This document shows, piece by piece, positions 17,457 to 26,054 of a stretch of DNA of 64,000 bases; the stretch's first letter is position 1; each line of letters begins with the position of its first letter. The position numbers and the translations under genes were made by a program. The notes beneath the pieces are model-generated. The model did no database searches and was not told where the DNA came from. It saw only the letters and a list, made by a program, of their open reading frames with translations. This DNA comes from Holophagales bacterium (GTDB lineage: Bacteria > Acidobacteriota > Thermoanaerobaculia > Multivoradales > JAGPDF01), in NCBI GenBank assembly GCA_016699405.1, contig CP064972.1:4991501-5055500 (forward strand), given 5' to 3'.

Positions 17457-19108
17457 CAGGCGATTCCATGTTGTGGTGCTCTTAGACCACAGCCTCGGGA
17501 ATGCGTGCTCGGGCGGGGAGCTGATTGCGATTTCGTAGCCGCGGCAAGCCCTAGAAGCTCCTCGGCAACACGGACGGCGGCGCACCCATCCAACACACCG
17601 AAGAACCTCTCTCGGAAACCTACTGCGGACTCCACTACCTCCGCGGGGGGGCCAACCATCCGCAACTTTGCCACCGCGCGAGCCAGCGCCTCAGGCGTCG
17701 CCTCAACATGAAGCGTGGCACCCGCTGTCACATAGTCAGGAACGCATTCCCCGGCAGGCCGCGAAAGCGAGACGACCGGCACTCCCATCAGAATCGCGTC
17801 CGCAGCGGATGCGGAGGTGCTGGTGACGAGGCAGAGCGCATCTAACAGCTCCTCCCTGAGAGTGGTGGTGGCCACCCGCGCCGAAACTACTTCCACGTTC
17901 CTCGCTCCCACCTCGGATATCTCGCGGAGGTAGGATTCCGGGTTGTCCTTTGGATGAACGCGAACCAACCAGCGGCCGCCCCGATCAATCGCGGCAGCGG
18001 ACGCAATGACGCTAACCAAGTGCCTTTGTTCGTTCCTCCCGGTCTGATGCCCAGAACCCGACAGCGCTACCACGACCTTCCCAGTTGGGAGGCTAGCACC
18101 CCAACCTTGCGCTGGCTTCAAGTCGCCGCCCGGGTCCCCGGTGACCGCGGCAGTCTCCCTTCGATACCCGTACGAGATCCAGGCATCTCTTGCTTGGCTC
18201 CCCCAGGTACAGAACAGCGAAACCGGGATGTCGCGCCAAAGGGGATCCTCCGAAAACATGGATCCGTGTTGCACGGCAAGTGAGGGCACCCCCGAGCACC
18301 TTGCCAACTCGACTGCGATTCGCCCCTCCATGGTGCAGGGATTCCCAGCGACGATCACCGAGGGCCCGGTCCGCTCCATCACGTCCGCAATTGCTCGAGT
18401 CACAGTAAGTGCGTGGCTAGCCACCTCCGCCATCACCTGGCGCGCAACCTCAGCGAACAACGTGTAGGCGTTGCCTTGACTTCGCAGGCCTGAACATGGC
18501 TCGCTGATGTCCCGACTACTCATTTCCGTGATCTCACGGCGCAGGAATGCCAGCTCACGTGCAGAAGGACGAAACTCCTCCGCTTCGACAGTCTTCCCCG
18601 CAGACGGCGGGATAGCGGTCTTGTGGTGTCTCGAGAAGAGCACCCACCAAGGCTCCAGTTCGACAACCTTCTCCCTCAGCTTCTCGACGACAGGGACAAG
18701 TTGGTGGAAGTGGCATGGTTCACGTGCCACGAGAAGCACGCAGAGCCGGCTTGAACCCGCCCCCAGCCGGAGCTCGGCCTTCGGAGGTGAGAGCGCTCCC
18801 AATCGCGAACGGAGATCACTTGCCGCCCTCGCTACGAGAAGCGCAAGCCGACGCTTCGTTAAGACTGGCAGACCTCCGTCGTCCCCCGCCCACCTATCGG
18901 CGAATCTCACGGCGATCAGATTGCGAGCTATTCGCGGCAGGGGAAGCCCAAACGGATTCCGCACGAGCATCCATCGCCCAGATGCCTCTGCACGACTCGC
19001 CAGCTCGTCTGTTTCGGCAGCCGCAAAGCGAAGCGCCATAGCTCGAGGCGCGTCCCGCTCGAGACTCGACCGACCGCCGTGATGCGGTTCACTCATGCCA
19101 CCGCTCAC
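17456..19108 (-). CDS. GT-B capsule-type glycosyltransferase-like protein
   Basis: This 550-residue soluble protein has VQHGSMFSEDP, followed in the second half by VVVALSGSGHQTGRNE, VRVHPKDNPESY and a C-terminal VTSTSASAADAILMGVPVVSL. That pattern resembles capsule polysaccharide, polysialyltransferase and glycerophosphotransferase-like GT-B proteins, in which a conserved HP motif binds the donor. It could use the CMP-nonulosonate predicted from this locus, but that is inference. GTG at 19108 forms GTGA with the preceding stop; ATG at 19096 is an alternative start. Base composition is clearly lower in G+C than in the flanks. Confidence 0.6.
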   Translation of the reverse strand: MSGGMSEPHHGGRSSLERDAPRAMALRFAAAETDELASRAEASGRWMLVRNPFGLPLPRIARNLIAVRFADRWAGDDGGLPVLTKRRLALLVARAASDLRSRLGALSPPKAELRLGAGSSRLCVLLVAREPCHFHQLVPVVEKLREKVVELEPWWVLFSRHHKTAIPPSAGKTVEAEEFRPSARELAFLRREITEMSSRDISEPCSGLRSQGNAYTLFAEVARQVMAEVASHALTVTRAIADVMERTGPSVIVAGNPCTMEGRIAVELARCSGVPSLAVQHGSMFSEDPLWRDIPVSLFCTWGSQARDAWISYGYRRETAAVTGDPGGDLKPAQGWGASLPTGKVVVALSGSGHQTGRNEQRHLVSVIASAAAIDRGGRWLVRVHPKDNPESYLREISEVGARNVEVVSARVATTTLREELLDALCLVTSTSASAADAILMGVPVVSLSRPAGECVPDYVTAGATLHVEATPEALARAVAKLRMVGPPAEVVESAVGFRERFFGVLDGCAAVRVAEELLGLAAATKSQSAPRPSTHSRGCGLRAPQHGIA

Positions 19109-20121
19109 GGTCCGAGAGAGCCCCGGCGCTTGCCGCCAGCGACCGCAGAGAAACCCCTCCTGATGAGATCCATCAGTCCGCGCCGCCGCTCAACTCGCGC
19201 CGCCGTCTTTTCGGGACCTGCCAACCAAGAAAGATCGAGAACAGGAAGCTCCATCCCAGTGCTGCCGTAGTTACGCAGGAATGTCGCCACAATATAGTCG
19301 ACGGCACGCTGGTGAAGGTGTCTGCCATCCTCTTTCATGAAGTCGCTCAAACGTTCAGCGGTCATGGCTAGCTCAAAGGAAGGGAAGTAGACGACCTCGG
19401 GGTGTTCCTCAACGAACTCCGACACTGCAGCGCGAAGGCGGCACTTAGACTCCATGTTGGCAGTACGGACATCGCTTGAGGTGAAGGTGACGTGGAGCGG
19501 AACCGGAGACACCGTAATCACAAGGGATCGTGAAACCCCTGTTCCTAACAAGCTCCAGATTCGTTCGAGGTCTTCTCGAATCTCGGTGACTGTTAGCCGC
19601 GTGAAGACCGGCTTGAGATCCGAGAACACGTCCGGGTGCGGAAGTTGCCGGTAGAACCACCCAGAAAATGGGCTCACCCATGCTTCAATGAGGCCAAGTG
19701 TAACGACCACCACTTCAGCGCTGCGGAAGAGAGAGTCTGCCTCCGCATCGACCTCGGCACACGCCGCAAGCAACTGGTCTTGGCTTGGAGCACTCCGACC
19801 TGGTTCCTGAAACGGGTGAACCCACCCGCCTCGGACCTGCCATAGGGGCTCCTCCACGCTCTGCCCAACGAAGATCCTCTCGAACTCCTGCCTGATCGAC
19901 CGACTCGTGTAGAAGAGACCCCCTGGGTGCATCTGTCCTGCGAGTCCTCTTCTCTTCATCCCTGCGACCAGTTCGGCCGCAAAGCAGCTGCCGATGGTCG
20001 CCACCCTCGTTTGCTTCCCGACCATCGGACGCCCTTGCATCCGCAGCTCGACACCACGGTCCTTCCACATATGAGCCGTCGGAACTTCCCAGCTTCCCAA
20101 TTTACCGGTAACTTCTACCAT
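19105..20121 (-). CDS. GSCFA-domain protein
   Basis: This 338-residue protein has ATIGSCFAAEL near residue 42, the signature naming the GSCFA family, followed by VTLGLIEAWVSP and SPVPLHVTF. The family is SGNH-hydrolase-like and occurs in polysaccharide loci, where it may add or remove acyl groups; its biochemistry is poorly defined. No signal peptide is seen, which suggests cytoplasmic action. It sits directly upstream of the capsule-type transferase (4-base overlap) and downstream of the flippase gene after a 76-base gap. G+C in a sampled line (19441) is 57%. Confidence 0.75.
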   Translation of the reverse strand: MVEVTGKLGSWEVPTAHMWKDRGVELRMQGRPMVGKQTRVATIGSCFAAELVAGMKRRGLAGQMHPGGLFYTSRSIRQEFERIFVGQSVEEPLWQVRGGWVHPFQEPGRSAPSQDQLLAACAEVDAEADSLFRSAEVVVVTLGLIEAWVSPFSGWFYRQLPHPDVFSDLKPVFTRLTVTEIREDLERIWSLLGTGVSRSLVITVSPVPLHVTFTSSDVRTANMESKCRLRAAVSEFVEEHPEVVYFPSFELAMTAERLSDFMKEDGRHLHQRAVDYIVATFLRNYGSTGMELPVLDLSWLAGPEKTAARVERRRGLMDLIRRGFSAVAGGKRRGSLGP

Positions 20122-20197
20122 CTAGCACTCCCCGTGGGCTTCAGCAGTCTCAACTTGCTCCTGCAAGGGCGCGGCAATGCCATCGATGACCCGCCTC

Positions 20198-21667
20198 CTA
20201 GTTTCTCGCCGTCAGTTCCCGGCGAAACAGGACCCATAGGAAGGCCGCACCTGCGACGACCAGGAGAATTGCAATCGCCGAGCTTGCCTCGACTGAGGCC
20301 CTCTGTGACGCTGACGCTACGACCGCGCAAGTCAAGACGAAGATCCCCGAGCTGATCAGCCTCGCCATTGGCAACCCAAACTTGTAGAGCCGGTTGTTCA
20401 CGGCAGCCCCGATCGCAGCCGTCGCGACCATTCCCGCCGCGTAACCGAGTGCAGCGCCGAGCGCCCCGAACCTACCGGCCAGGAGACTCGTCACTGAAAG
20501 CGCCACTAGTCCGCCCGTCACGGTAGTGGGCAGAAGGCTTAGGGGACGCTTCTGGTACAAGACCTCGTTGCCTACGACATGGTAGATCCCGCCAGCGATT
20601 GCCCCAATAGCGATCACGGGGATCAAGGCGGCTCCGCCATGGTATTCCGCAGGAGTGACGAGCCGGAGGACCAAAGGCATCACGCTGAACACAAGTAGTC
20701 CAAGAGCCAGGAAGCCCACAATCGTCAGTGTGGCAAGGCGCTGAAGCGCACCTTTGCTGCCTTCCTTCTCTCTCTCCCGGTGGTCGAAGTAGATGGGAAC
20801 GTACGCAGTCGTAAAGGCGCTATCGAGGAGCACGACTGGGAGGACGAACCGCGAAGCGACCGAGTACTCACCCAACGCCCCGGCAGAGACAAGCACTCCC
20901 AGTACGGCTCGGTTCCCAGCCTGCAGTAACCAACCGCTCAGGTGATTAGGCACTAACGGCAGTCCGAAGGTCAGCGACTGCCGAACGAAGTCCCGTCGGA
21001 ATGGGGCCGCGAGTTCTCGCCGCAGGTTCCATGCGGCGACAAGGCTGAATAGAAGGGCAGTCACCGCTCCCGCGAGAAGCAGACCCGTCGCCTTCCACCT
21101 CGCCACGGCTACGAACGCGAGCGTCAAGAAGAGCACTGTGAGCGCGTTGGCACCATTCAGGAATGCCGCAACCTGCGCCTTCTCCCTCACTTGGAGTACC
21201 CGTCGTTGCATCTCCGGCAGGATCGTCAACGGCACTCCCAGCAGGACGATGAGCAGATACGGGTAGAAGGGCACGTCCGGGATGAGTCTCGGTGCGAGGA
21301 GTGGCCCAACGAGGACACTCAGGGCAGCAATCGCACCGCTCACCACCAGAAGAAACCACGTGACACTGCCGACAAAACTGTCGAATGTCTGCCCGCCACG
21401 CAGGTCGAAGTAGAACCGCGCCACGGCTCCCGGCGCTCCCAGTCGCGCCACGACTCCGATGGCGGTGGCTAGAGTGACGCAGAAGTCCGCGACGCCGAAG
21501 TCTCTTGGGTCGAGGAGCCTTGTGTAGAGCGGGATGAGGAAGAAACCGAGAATAGGGGCAACAACGCTGCCAACGCCATAGTTGAGCGTGCCGAGAAGTA
21601 GCCGCCTTAACCCACCTGCGGCACCGGAGGCACTGGACGAGGTCTCTTGGACTTCGGCAATCCTCAT
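20198..21667 (-). CDS. Oligosaccharide flippase (Wzx, MOP superfamily)
   Basis: This protein of about 489 residues has some 12-14 hydrophobic segments, beginning GVGSVVAPILGFFLIPLYTRLLDPRDFG, a typical N-terminus of Wzx/MATE-like exporters. It would translocate the undecaprenyl-diphosphate-linked repeat unit across the inner membrane for polymerisation. The ATG at 21667 forms ATGA with the stop of the upstream SGNH gene; a GTG at 21673 is possible but less likely. It is the only flippase visible in the locus, which supports a Wzx/Wzy-dependent route. Confidence 0.85.
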   Translation of the reverse strand: MRIAEVQETSSSASGAAGGLRRLLLGTLNYGVGSVVAPILGFFLIPLYTRLLDPRDFGVADFCVTLATAIGVVARLGAPGAVARFYFDLRGGQTFDSFVGSVTWFLLVVSGAIAALSVLVGPLLAPRLIPDVPFYPYLLIVLLGVPLTILPEMQRRVLQVREKAQVAAFLNGANALTVLFLTLAFVAVARWKATGLLLAGAVTALLFSLVAAWNLRRELAAPFRRDFVRQSLTFGLPLVPNHLSGWLLQAGNRAVLGVLVSAGALGEYSVASRFVLPVVLLDSAFTTAYVPIYFDHREREKEGSKGALQRLATLTIVGFLALGLLVFSVMPLVLRLVTPAEYHGGAALIPVIAIGAIAGGIYHVVGNEVLYQKRPLSLLPTTVTGGLVALSVTSLLAGRFGALGAALGYAAGMVATAAIGAAVNNRLYKFGLPMARLISSGIFVLTCAVVASASQRASVEASSAIAILLVVAGAAFLWVLFRRELTARN

Positions 21668-22416
21668 CTGCACGGATCCAAGAGGGTCTGCGCCAGGATC
21701 CTCGCGAGGTTGCCGTTGCCCTCTTTCGTGAGGTGGTAGCCGTCATAGCAGAATGCCGTCTCTACTGGGATGCCGCCCTCTATAGAATCGACTCCCAGCC
21801 ACACCGCCTCACTCCGCTGACAACATGCTTGAAGAGCCTCATTGTAGGTGTCGATATTCTTCGAGAAGCCGGGCGACTTGGCGTCGAGCACTTCCCGGCG
21901 CCCGAGGATCGGAACGACGATCAGCCGAGGTGAGGTCTCTAGCTCAGCAGTTCTTTTCAAGAACTCGGAAAACTGCTCCGCAAATTCTCGCGGCGGCGTG
22001 TAGACCTTCCGAAGCGGGTCCCGCGCGACGAGAGCACGCCGTGCACGCCGCCTGCGTTCGATGACCCACCGCCGAAGGCGCTCCGGCACCAACCTGCTAT
22101 TCAGGACCCGCTGATCTCGGCGCGACAGAACCCGTGGCGCGCAGTCCACGATTCCCACCTGCACCACGACATCGCTCGGCTCAGTGAGGACAACATGCTC
22201 GAAGAAGTCCTCGGCCAAGAGGGAGTCCACAGTCCGCGCTCGCCGCCCGCAGTTCACGACCTGCGCTCCTGGGCGGACCTCCCCGAGCAGCCTCTGGAGT
22301 TCGCTGGGCCAGGTTTCTTCCCAAGCTACCCTCTCACCGCCCTCTGACCGAGGAAGAGCGAGGGAGTCTGCCAACGCAACAACCCTCAGATAGCTGCGGG
22401 CGGCCACTCGGGGCAC
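21664..22416 (-). CDS. SGNH/GDSL-like hydrolase
   Basis: This 250-residue protein has the block-I-like segment VVALADSLALPR with a Ser in the GDS position, VVQVGIVDCAPR as a diverged block III, and CYDGYHLTKEGN near the C-terminus carrying the DxxH catalytic pair. This supports a serine esterase or acyltransferase fold. No signal peptide is apparent. In this setting it may O-acetylate or deacylate a sugar, perhaps together with the nearby GSCFA protein. GTG at 22416 overlaps by one base the TAG of the upstream dehydrogenase gene. Confidence 0.65.
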   Translation of the reverse strand: MPRVAARSYLRVVALADSLALPRSEGGERVAWEETWPSELQRLLGEVRPGAQVVNCGRRARTVDSLLAEDFFEHVVLTEPSDVVVQVGIVDCAPRVLSRRDQRVLNSRLVPERLRRWVIERRRRARRALVARDPLRKVYTPPREFAEQFSEFLKRTAELETSPRLIVVPILGRREVLDAKSPGFSKNIDTYNEALQACCQRSEAVWLGVDSIEGGIPVETAFCYDGYHLTKEGNGNLARILAQTLLDPCR

Positions 22417-23381
22417 TACCGTTCCCCACAGTTCATGCTGCCAAAGAGAGCGCTAGCGAGACGCATTGCGGGGCCAGCCGAGCTCAGAGCGAGGTGGGGG
22501 GCGGCTTCGCCTGCTCTCAGACACTCCAGGAACTTCTGGGCTTGATGGAGAAATCCCGGCTTGAAGTTCACGTCATCGTCATCCGGCAGGACACGGCGCT
22601 CTTTGCCGCCCTTCTCCAGTACCGTGCAGGTCTCCAGGGGAGCAAAGACGTAAGCTCTACCCGAAACCGAGACTGTCACGCTCCATGGCCCCGGCGCCGC
22701 CCACGTGGACGTGAACGACAGAATGGTCCCCGCTGCTGACTTGGCCAAGAGGCCCATGGACCAAGTCATCGGCTTCACTCCTCGCATCGCCACCGCCTGG
22801 GGTTCGCGCACTTCCCCTGCGAATAGAGTGGCCATGTCCAGTCCATGGGTGCTGTTCGCAAAGACAAGTTTCTCGACCTCCTCGGCGGCGAAGCCTCTGG
22901 CGAGGAACGCCTCAGGGTTCTCGCTCCACCGTACGAGCACTGCATCGACTACTTCTCCTGCGATCTCCTCCTGAACCTTCCTAACGACCGAGTAGTGCCT
23001 GCGATTGAACGCCACCATCACAAGCGTCCGGGTCAGTCGCTGAAGGGCGCACAGGTCCTCGAACTCGAGGAGTGACAGCGCCGGGGGCTTCTCCAGGAGA
23101 AAGGGCACGCCAGCGGTCAGGAGTTCACGCGCCACAGAGTAGGACTGCGGAAACGATGGACAAGCCACAACTCCGTCGGGCTTCTCCTTCGTGATCATCT
23201 CGGCAATGGACGAGTAGGCACGCGGAATCCCGCCTTCGCGGATCGCGCGCTCACGCCCTTCCTCGCTACGATTGCAGACTCCCACGAACTCAGCGCCAAG
23301 TGCCCGGAACACTTCTAGATGCCGAGGGGCGATTCGGCCGTATCCGACCAGGGCGAGCCGGATCACGTCACGGGGAGCCAT
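22416..23381 (-). CDS. Gfo/Idh/MocA family oxidoreductase 1
   Basis: This 321-residue protein begins with RLALVGYGRIAPRHLEVF, the Rossmann dinucleotide-binding loop, and contains FLLEKPPALS with the family's EKP motif. The C-terminal half forms the predicted substrate domain. These enzymes oxidise or reduce sugar hydroxyl or keto groups with NAD(P). It is one of two adjacent, clearly different paralogues; together they could epimerise or deoxygenate a position through a keto intermediate. The ATG at 23381 lies inside the end of the upstream paralogue (19-base overlap). Confidence 0.85.
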   Translation of the reverse strand: MAPRDVIRLALVGYGRIAPRHLEVFRALGAEFVGVCNRSEEGRERAIREGGIPRAYSSIAEMITKEKPDGVVACPSFPQSYSVARELLTAGVPFLLEKPPALSLLEFEDLCALQRLTRTLVMVAFNRRHYSVVRKVQEEIAGEVVDAVLVRWSENPEAFLARGFAAEEVEKLVFANSTHGLDMATLFAGEVREPQAVAMRGVKPMTWSMGLLAKSAAGTILSFTSTWAAPGPWSVTVSVSGRAYVFAPLETCTVLEKGGKERRVLPDDDDVNFKPGFLHQAQKFLECLRAGEAAPHLALSSAGPAMRLASALFGSMNCGER

Positions 23382-24385
23382 TGGTCCCGGTCCTCTTGGT
23401 CAGCCAGCGGAAGCTCCATTGGCGAACTGCCTCGCTCACTCGACAGATAGGCCGCCGCGAGCACCTCGACAGCCAGTCGACCGTGCGACCCGTCGCAGGT
23501 GAGATCACCCTCGCTCAGCACCTCGCTGATGAGTCCACGCAGCATGCGCTTCATGTCCGTCCTTGCTGAAAGACCCGAGGGCAAGGGTTCTTCGACGAGC
23601 GGCGGCATGGTACTCGGCGTCGGGCCGGAGCCCGTACTCCGCGTGATCACCTCGATCCGGTCCAGCTTCTCATCGATGCGGACTCGGCCTCCCGTGAGGT
23701 CAAGCTCGACGGACATCGGCCCGGCACCGCTTTCGAGCTGAGCCACAACCGCGCGACGCTCCGCACCAAAGTCCATTACCACCAGGCCCCCGGGGTCTCT
23801 GAACTGGTCACCCCTCGGGTTGCGACCACGGGGAGAATCCACCCAGCCAGAGACCTTCCTTGGCGTCGAGTCGAACAGGTAGGCCGCGAGGTCGAAGGAG
23901 TGGGTTCCGAGGCATCCCAGACCGATCCCTGGCCGCTGAATCCACAGGGCGAGAAGATCGCCCCACCGACCGGACCGGACCTGATCCCGTAGCCACTGGT
24001 AGAAGGGATCATGGCGGCGGGACTGGTTGACGGCGATCCGCGTGCCTGCTTTCGCGGCCGCCTCCAGAATCCGATCGCACTCGCTCACCGAGCAAGCCAT
24101 CGGCTTCTCAATTATTACGCGTGGAACTCCGGCGGCGATGGCGGCAAGGGCGAGCTCTGCGTGCGAGGGTCCATTGGTCGCGATGCAAACCAGATCGAGA
24201 CCGGGCTCGGACCAGAGTGTCGCTGCGTCCTGAAGCGGCCTGCAACCGACAGGGAGCGCGACCTGTGCGATCGCCTCATGCCGACTGTCGACCACTGCCA
24301 CGACCGTGGCGCCCTCCTCGCCCAGCGCGCCGAGGATTCTACGTCCGTGCGGCCCCAGGCCTATCACGGCTGCCGTGATGCTCAT
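23363..24385 (-). CDS. Gfo/Idh/MocA family oxidoreductase 2
   Basis: This 340-residue protein has AAVIGLGPHGRRILGAL as the nucleotide-binding loop and VIIEKPMACSVSECDRIL with the EKP motif. SRRHDPFYQWLRD and GCLGTHSFDLAAYLF fit the catalytic region, where a conserved His lies about where the family's acid/base is found. It directly follows the CMP-nonulosonate-type cytidylyltransferase (ATGA overlap), so a role in modifying a nonulosonic acid or its precursor is plausible. UDP-sugar oxidation is the main alternative. Confidence 0.85.
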   Translation of the reverse strand: MSITAAVIGLGPHGRRILGALGEEGATVVAVVDSRHEAIAQVALPVGCRPLQDAATLWSEPGLDLVCIATNGPSHAELALAAIAAGVPRVIIEKPMACSVSECDRILEAAAKAGTRIAVNQSRRHDPFYQWLRDQVRSGRWGDLLALWIQRPGIGLGCLGTHSFDLAAYLFDSTPRKVSGWVDSPRGRNPRGDQFRDPGGLVVMDFGAERRAVVAQLESGAGPMSVELDLTGGRVRIDEKLDRIEVITRSTGSGPTPSTMPPLVEEPLPSGLSARTDMKRMLRGLISEVLSEGDLTCDGSHGRLAVEVLAAAYLSSERGSSPMELPLADQEDRDQWLPVT

Positions 24386-25077
24386 GCCTTGCCTCGTTCG
24401 AGTAGGAACTCCGCAAACAGAAAGTCCACCTCTTCGTTGATATCGAGAGACCTTCGCCGCGGCATGAGGTATCCACGGCAGTCCCGACCCAGGATCGAGC
24501 CGGACTCGATGACGCGCCTCCGAGTGGCGTAGACGGAGCAGTTCCTGACGAAGAGCTCTGGCAGTTCAAAGGCTGCCATCCGGCCGTCCTCCTCTTCCAG
24601 AAACGGCAGCAACCGGTCACCTTCCATCGTCTTGAGCTTCACCGGATGTACCGCGTGATCGACCTTGACGACAGTCACGGCGGAGTCAGCCCCCGTCCGC
24701 TCGAGCAGCCCGACGGCCCCATCGATGTCCTCGCACGTGGTGAACGGAGACGTTGCCTGGACGATGGCGACGGCGTCGTAGGGTCCGTCCCCCTCGCCTC
24801 CAACGCACTCCAGGGCGTGCCTTACGTACTCCACAGCCGGCGAGCGGTCCCCGGCGAGAGCCTCCGGGCGCCGCAAGGGGAGGTCTTCGGAGTAACCTGC
24901 GGCGATACTCAGGACGCGCTCATCATCGGACGACACCTTCAGCCGGGTGAGCAAGGTCGATCTCATGGCGGCCTCGATCGCCCATGCGACCAACGGCTTG
25001 CCACCCAGATCCCGGGTGTTCTTTCCCGGTAACCGCTTCGAGCCGGCTCGCGCTGGGACGATCCCCAGGACCCTCAT
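24382..25077 (-). CDS. Acylneuraminate cytidylyltransferase-like enzyme (NeuA type)
   Basis: From the ATG at 25077 this is a 231-residue protein, the usual length of bacterial CMP-sialic acid synthetases. IVPARAGSKRLPGKN (6-20) is the CTP-binding motif, followed by KPLVAWAIEAA, VSSDDERV and VQATSPF. It should activate a nonulosonic acid as its CMP conjugate. NeuB and NeuC genes lie two and three genes upstream. The longer frame to 25209 overlaps the dehydrogenase gene and is rejected; the chosen start makes ATGA with its stop. Confidence 0.85.
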   Translation of the reverse strand: MRVLGIVPARAGSKRLPGKNTRDLGGKPLVAWAIEAAMRSTLLTRLKVSSDDERVLSIAAGYSEDLPLRRPEALAGDRSPAVEYVRHALECVGGEGDGPYDAVAIVQATSPFTTCEDIDGAVGLLERTGADSAVTVVKVDHAVHPVKLKTMEGDRLLPFLEEEDGRMAAFELPELFVRNCSVYATRRRVIESGSILGRDCRGYLMPRRRSLDINEEVDFLFAEFLLERGKA

Positions 25078-26054
25078 TGCCCCCGTCCTGACCCAGACAG
25101 GAAAGTCGCCACCTTCCCCGCCAGGAAGACCTCCGCCTTCTCCAAGGACTCGAACGTGTTTCCTCCGAGATGCGGCACCAGCAACAGGTTCGCGTGAATC
25201 CGCGACCACACCACCAGAGGGTGGTCCGGGCCGATGTCGGGCTCCCCGTCAAGCACATCGAGAGCTGCGCCGGCAAGCCGCCCGTCCCGCAACGCACTCA
25301 GCAGCGCGCTCTCGTCGACCAGCCCGCCCCGCGAGGTGTTGACCAGCACTGAGCCAGGCTTCATTGATCTCATTTCCGACGGACCGAGGAGGTGGCGCGT
25401 CGCCGGACTGTAGGACACGTGGAGAGTGACCAGGTCCGAGCCCGAGAGAAGCTCCGTGATCGAACCCACTCTCTCCGCCAATTCCACAGGAAAGTCCGGC
25501 CGCGGATCGAATCCGAGCACCCGCATGCCGAAGGCCCTCAGATACCCCGCGACGATCGATCCAAGGCGCCCCATCCCCACGATCCCAGCAGTCCTTCCAA
25601 ACAGCTCGTGCCCGCGGAACAGATCTCGATTCCAGGTGCCAGCCTTGACCGAATCCACCGCTTCCGGAATCCGCCTCATCAGGGTCAGAGCGAGTGCCAC
25701 GGCAAGCTCGGCCGTGGCCCGTACTCCCTTGAGGAACTCCGTCTCGCCCTTCAGGCTGAGGACCTTGATTCCAATCTGCTCACAGAGGCCGCAGTCGACG
25801 TGATCGAGACCTGTGGCAGGGACAGCCAGGACCCTACAGCGCGGGTGGGCCGGGATGACCTCGGCGTCCACTCGGTGGCCCAACCGGATCCAGAGTCCGT
25901 CGTAATCCAATAGCGCCTCCCGTAGCTCCCCTCTCGTCACGGAGTTCAGCCTGACGCTCGCGACCGACCGTAGGATGGCAAGGGCCTTGTCGCTGAACCC
26001 CTCCGGCTCTGCGATCAGCAGCCTTGGCTTCGCCGAATCACTACTCATCGACAT
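25074..26054 (-). CDS. D-isomer-specific 2-hydroxyacid dehydrogenase
   Basis: This 326-residue protein has the full family signature: GIVGMGRLGSIVAGY for NAD binding, VNTSRGGLVDE with the catalytic Arg, LDVLDGEPD with the Glu, and VPHLGGNT with the His. Such enzymes reduce 2-keto acids or oxidise D-2-hydroxy acids. Its place between NeuA- and NeuC-like genes is unusual. It may make or remove an acid used in nonulosonate assembly or decorate the sugar, for example as a glyceroyl- or lactoyl-type substituent. The annotated start is ATG at 26054; ATG at 26048 is equally possible. Confidence 0.85.
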   Translation of the reverse strand: MSMSSDSAKPRLLIAEPEGFSDKALAILRSVASVRLNSVTRGELREALLDYDGLWIRLGHRVDAEVIPAHPRCRVLAVPATGLDHVDCGLCEQIGIKVLSLKGETEFLKGVRATAELAVALALTLMRRIPEAVDSVKAGTWNRDLFRGHELFGRTAGIVGMGRLGSIVAGYLRAFGMRVLGFDPRPDFPVELAERVGSITELLSGSDLVTLHVSYSPATRHLLGPSEMRSMKPGSVLVNTSRGGLVDESALLSALRDGRLAGAALDVLDGEPDIGPDHPLVVWSRIHANLLLVPHLGGNTFESLEKAEVFLAGKVATFLSGSGRGQ

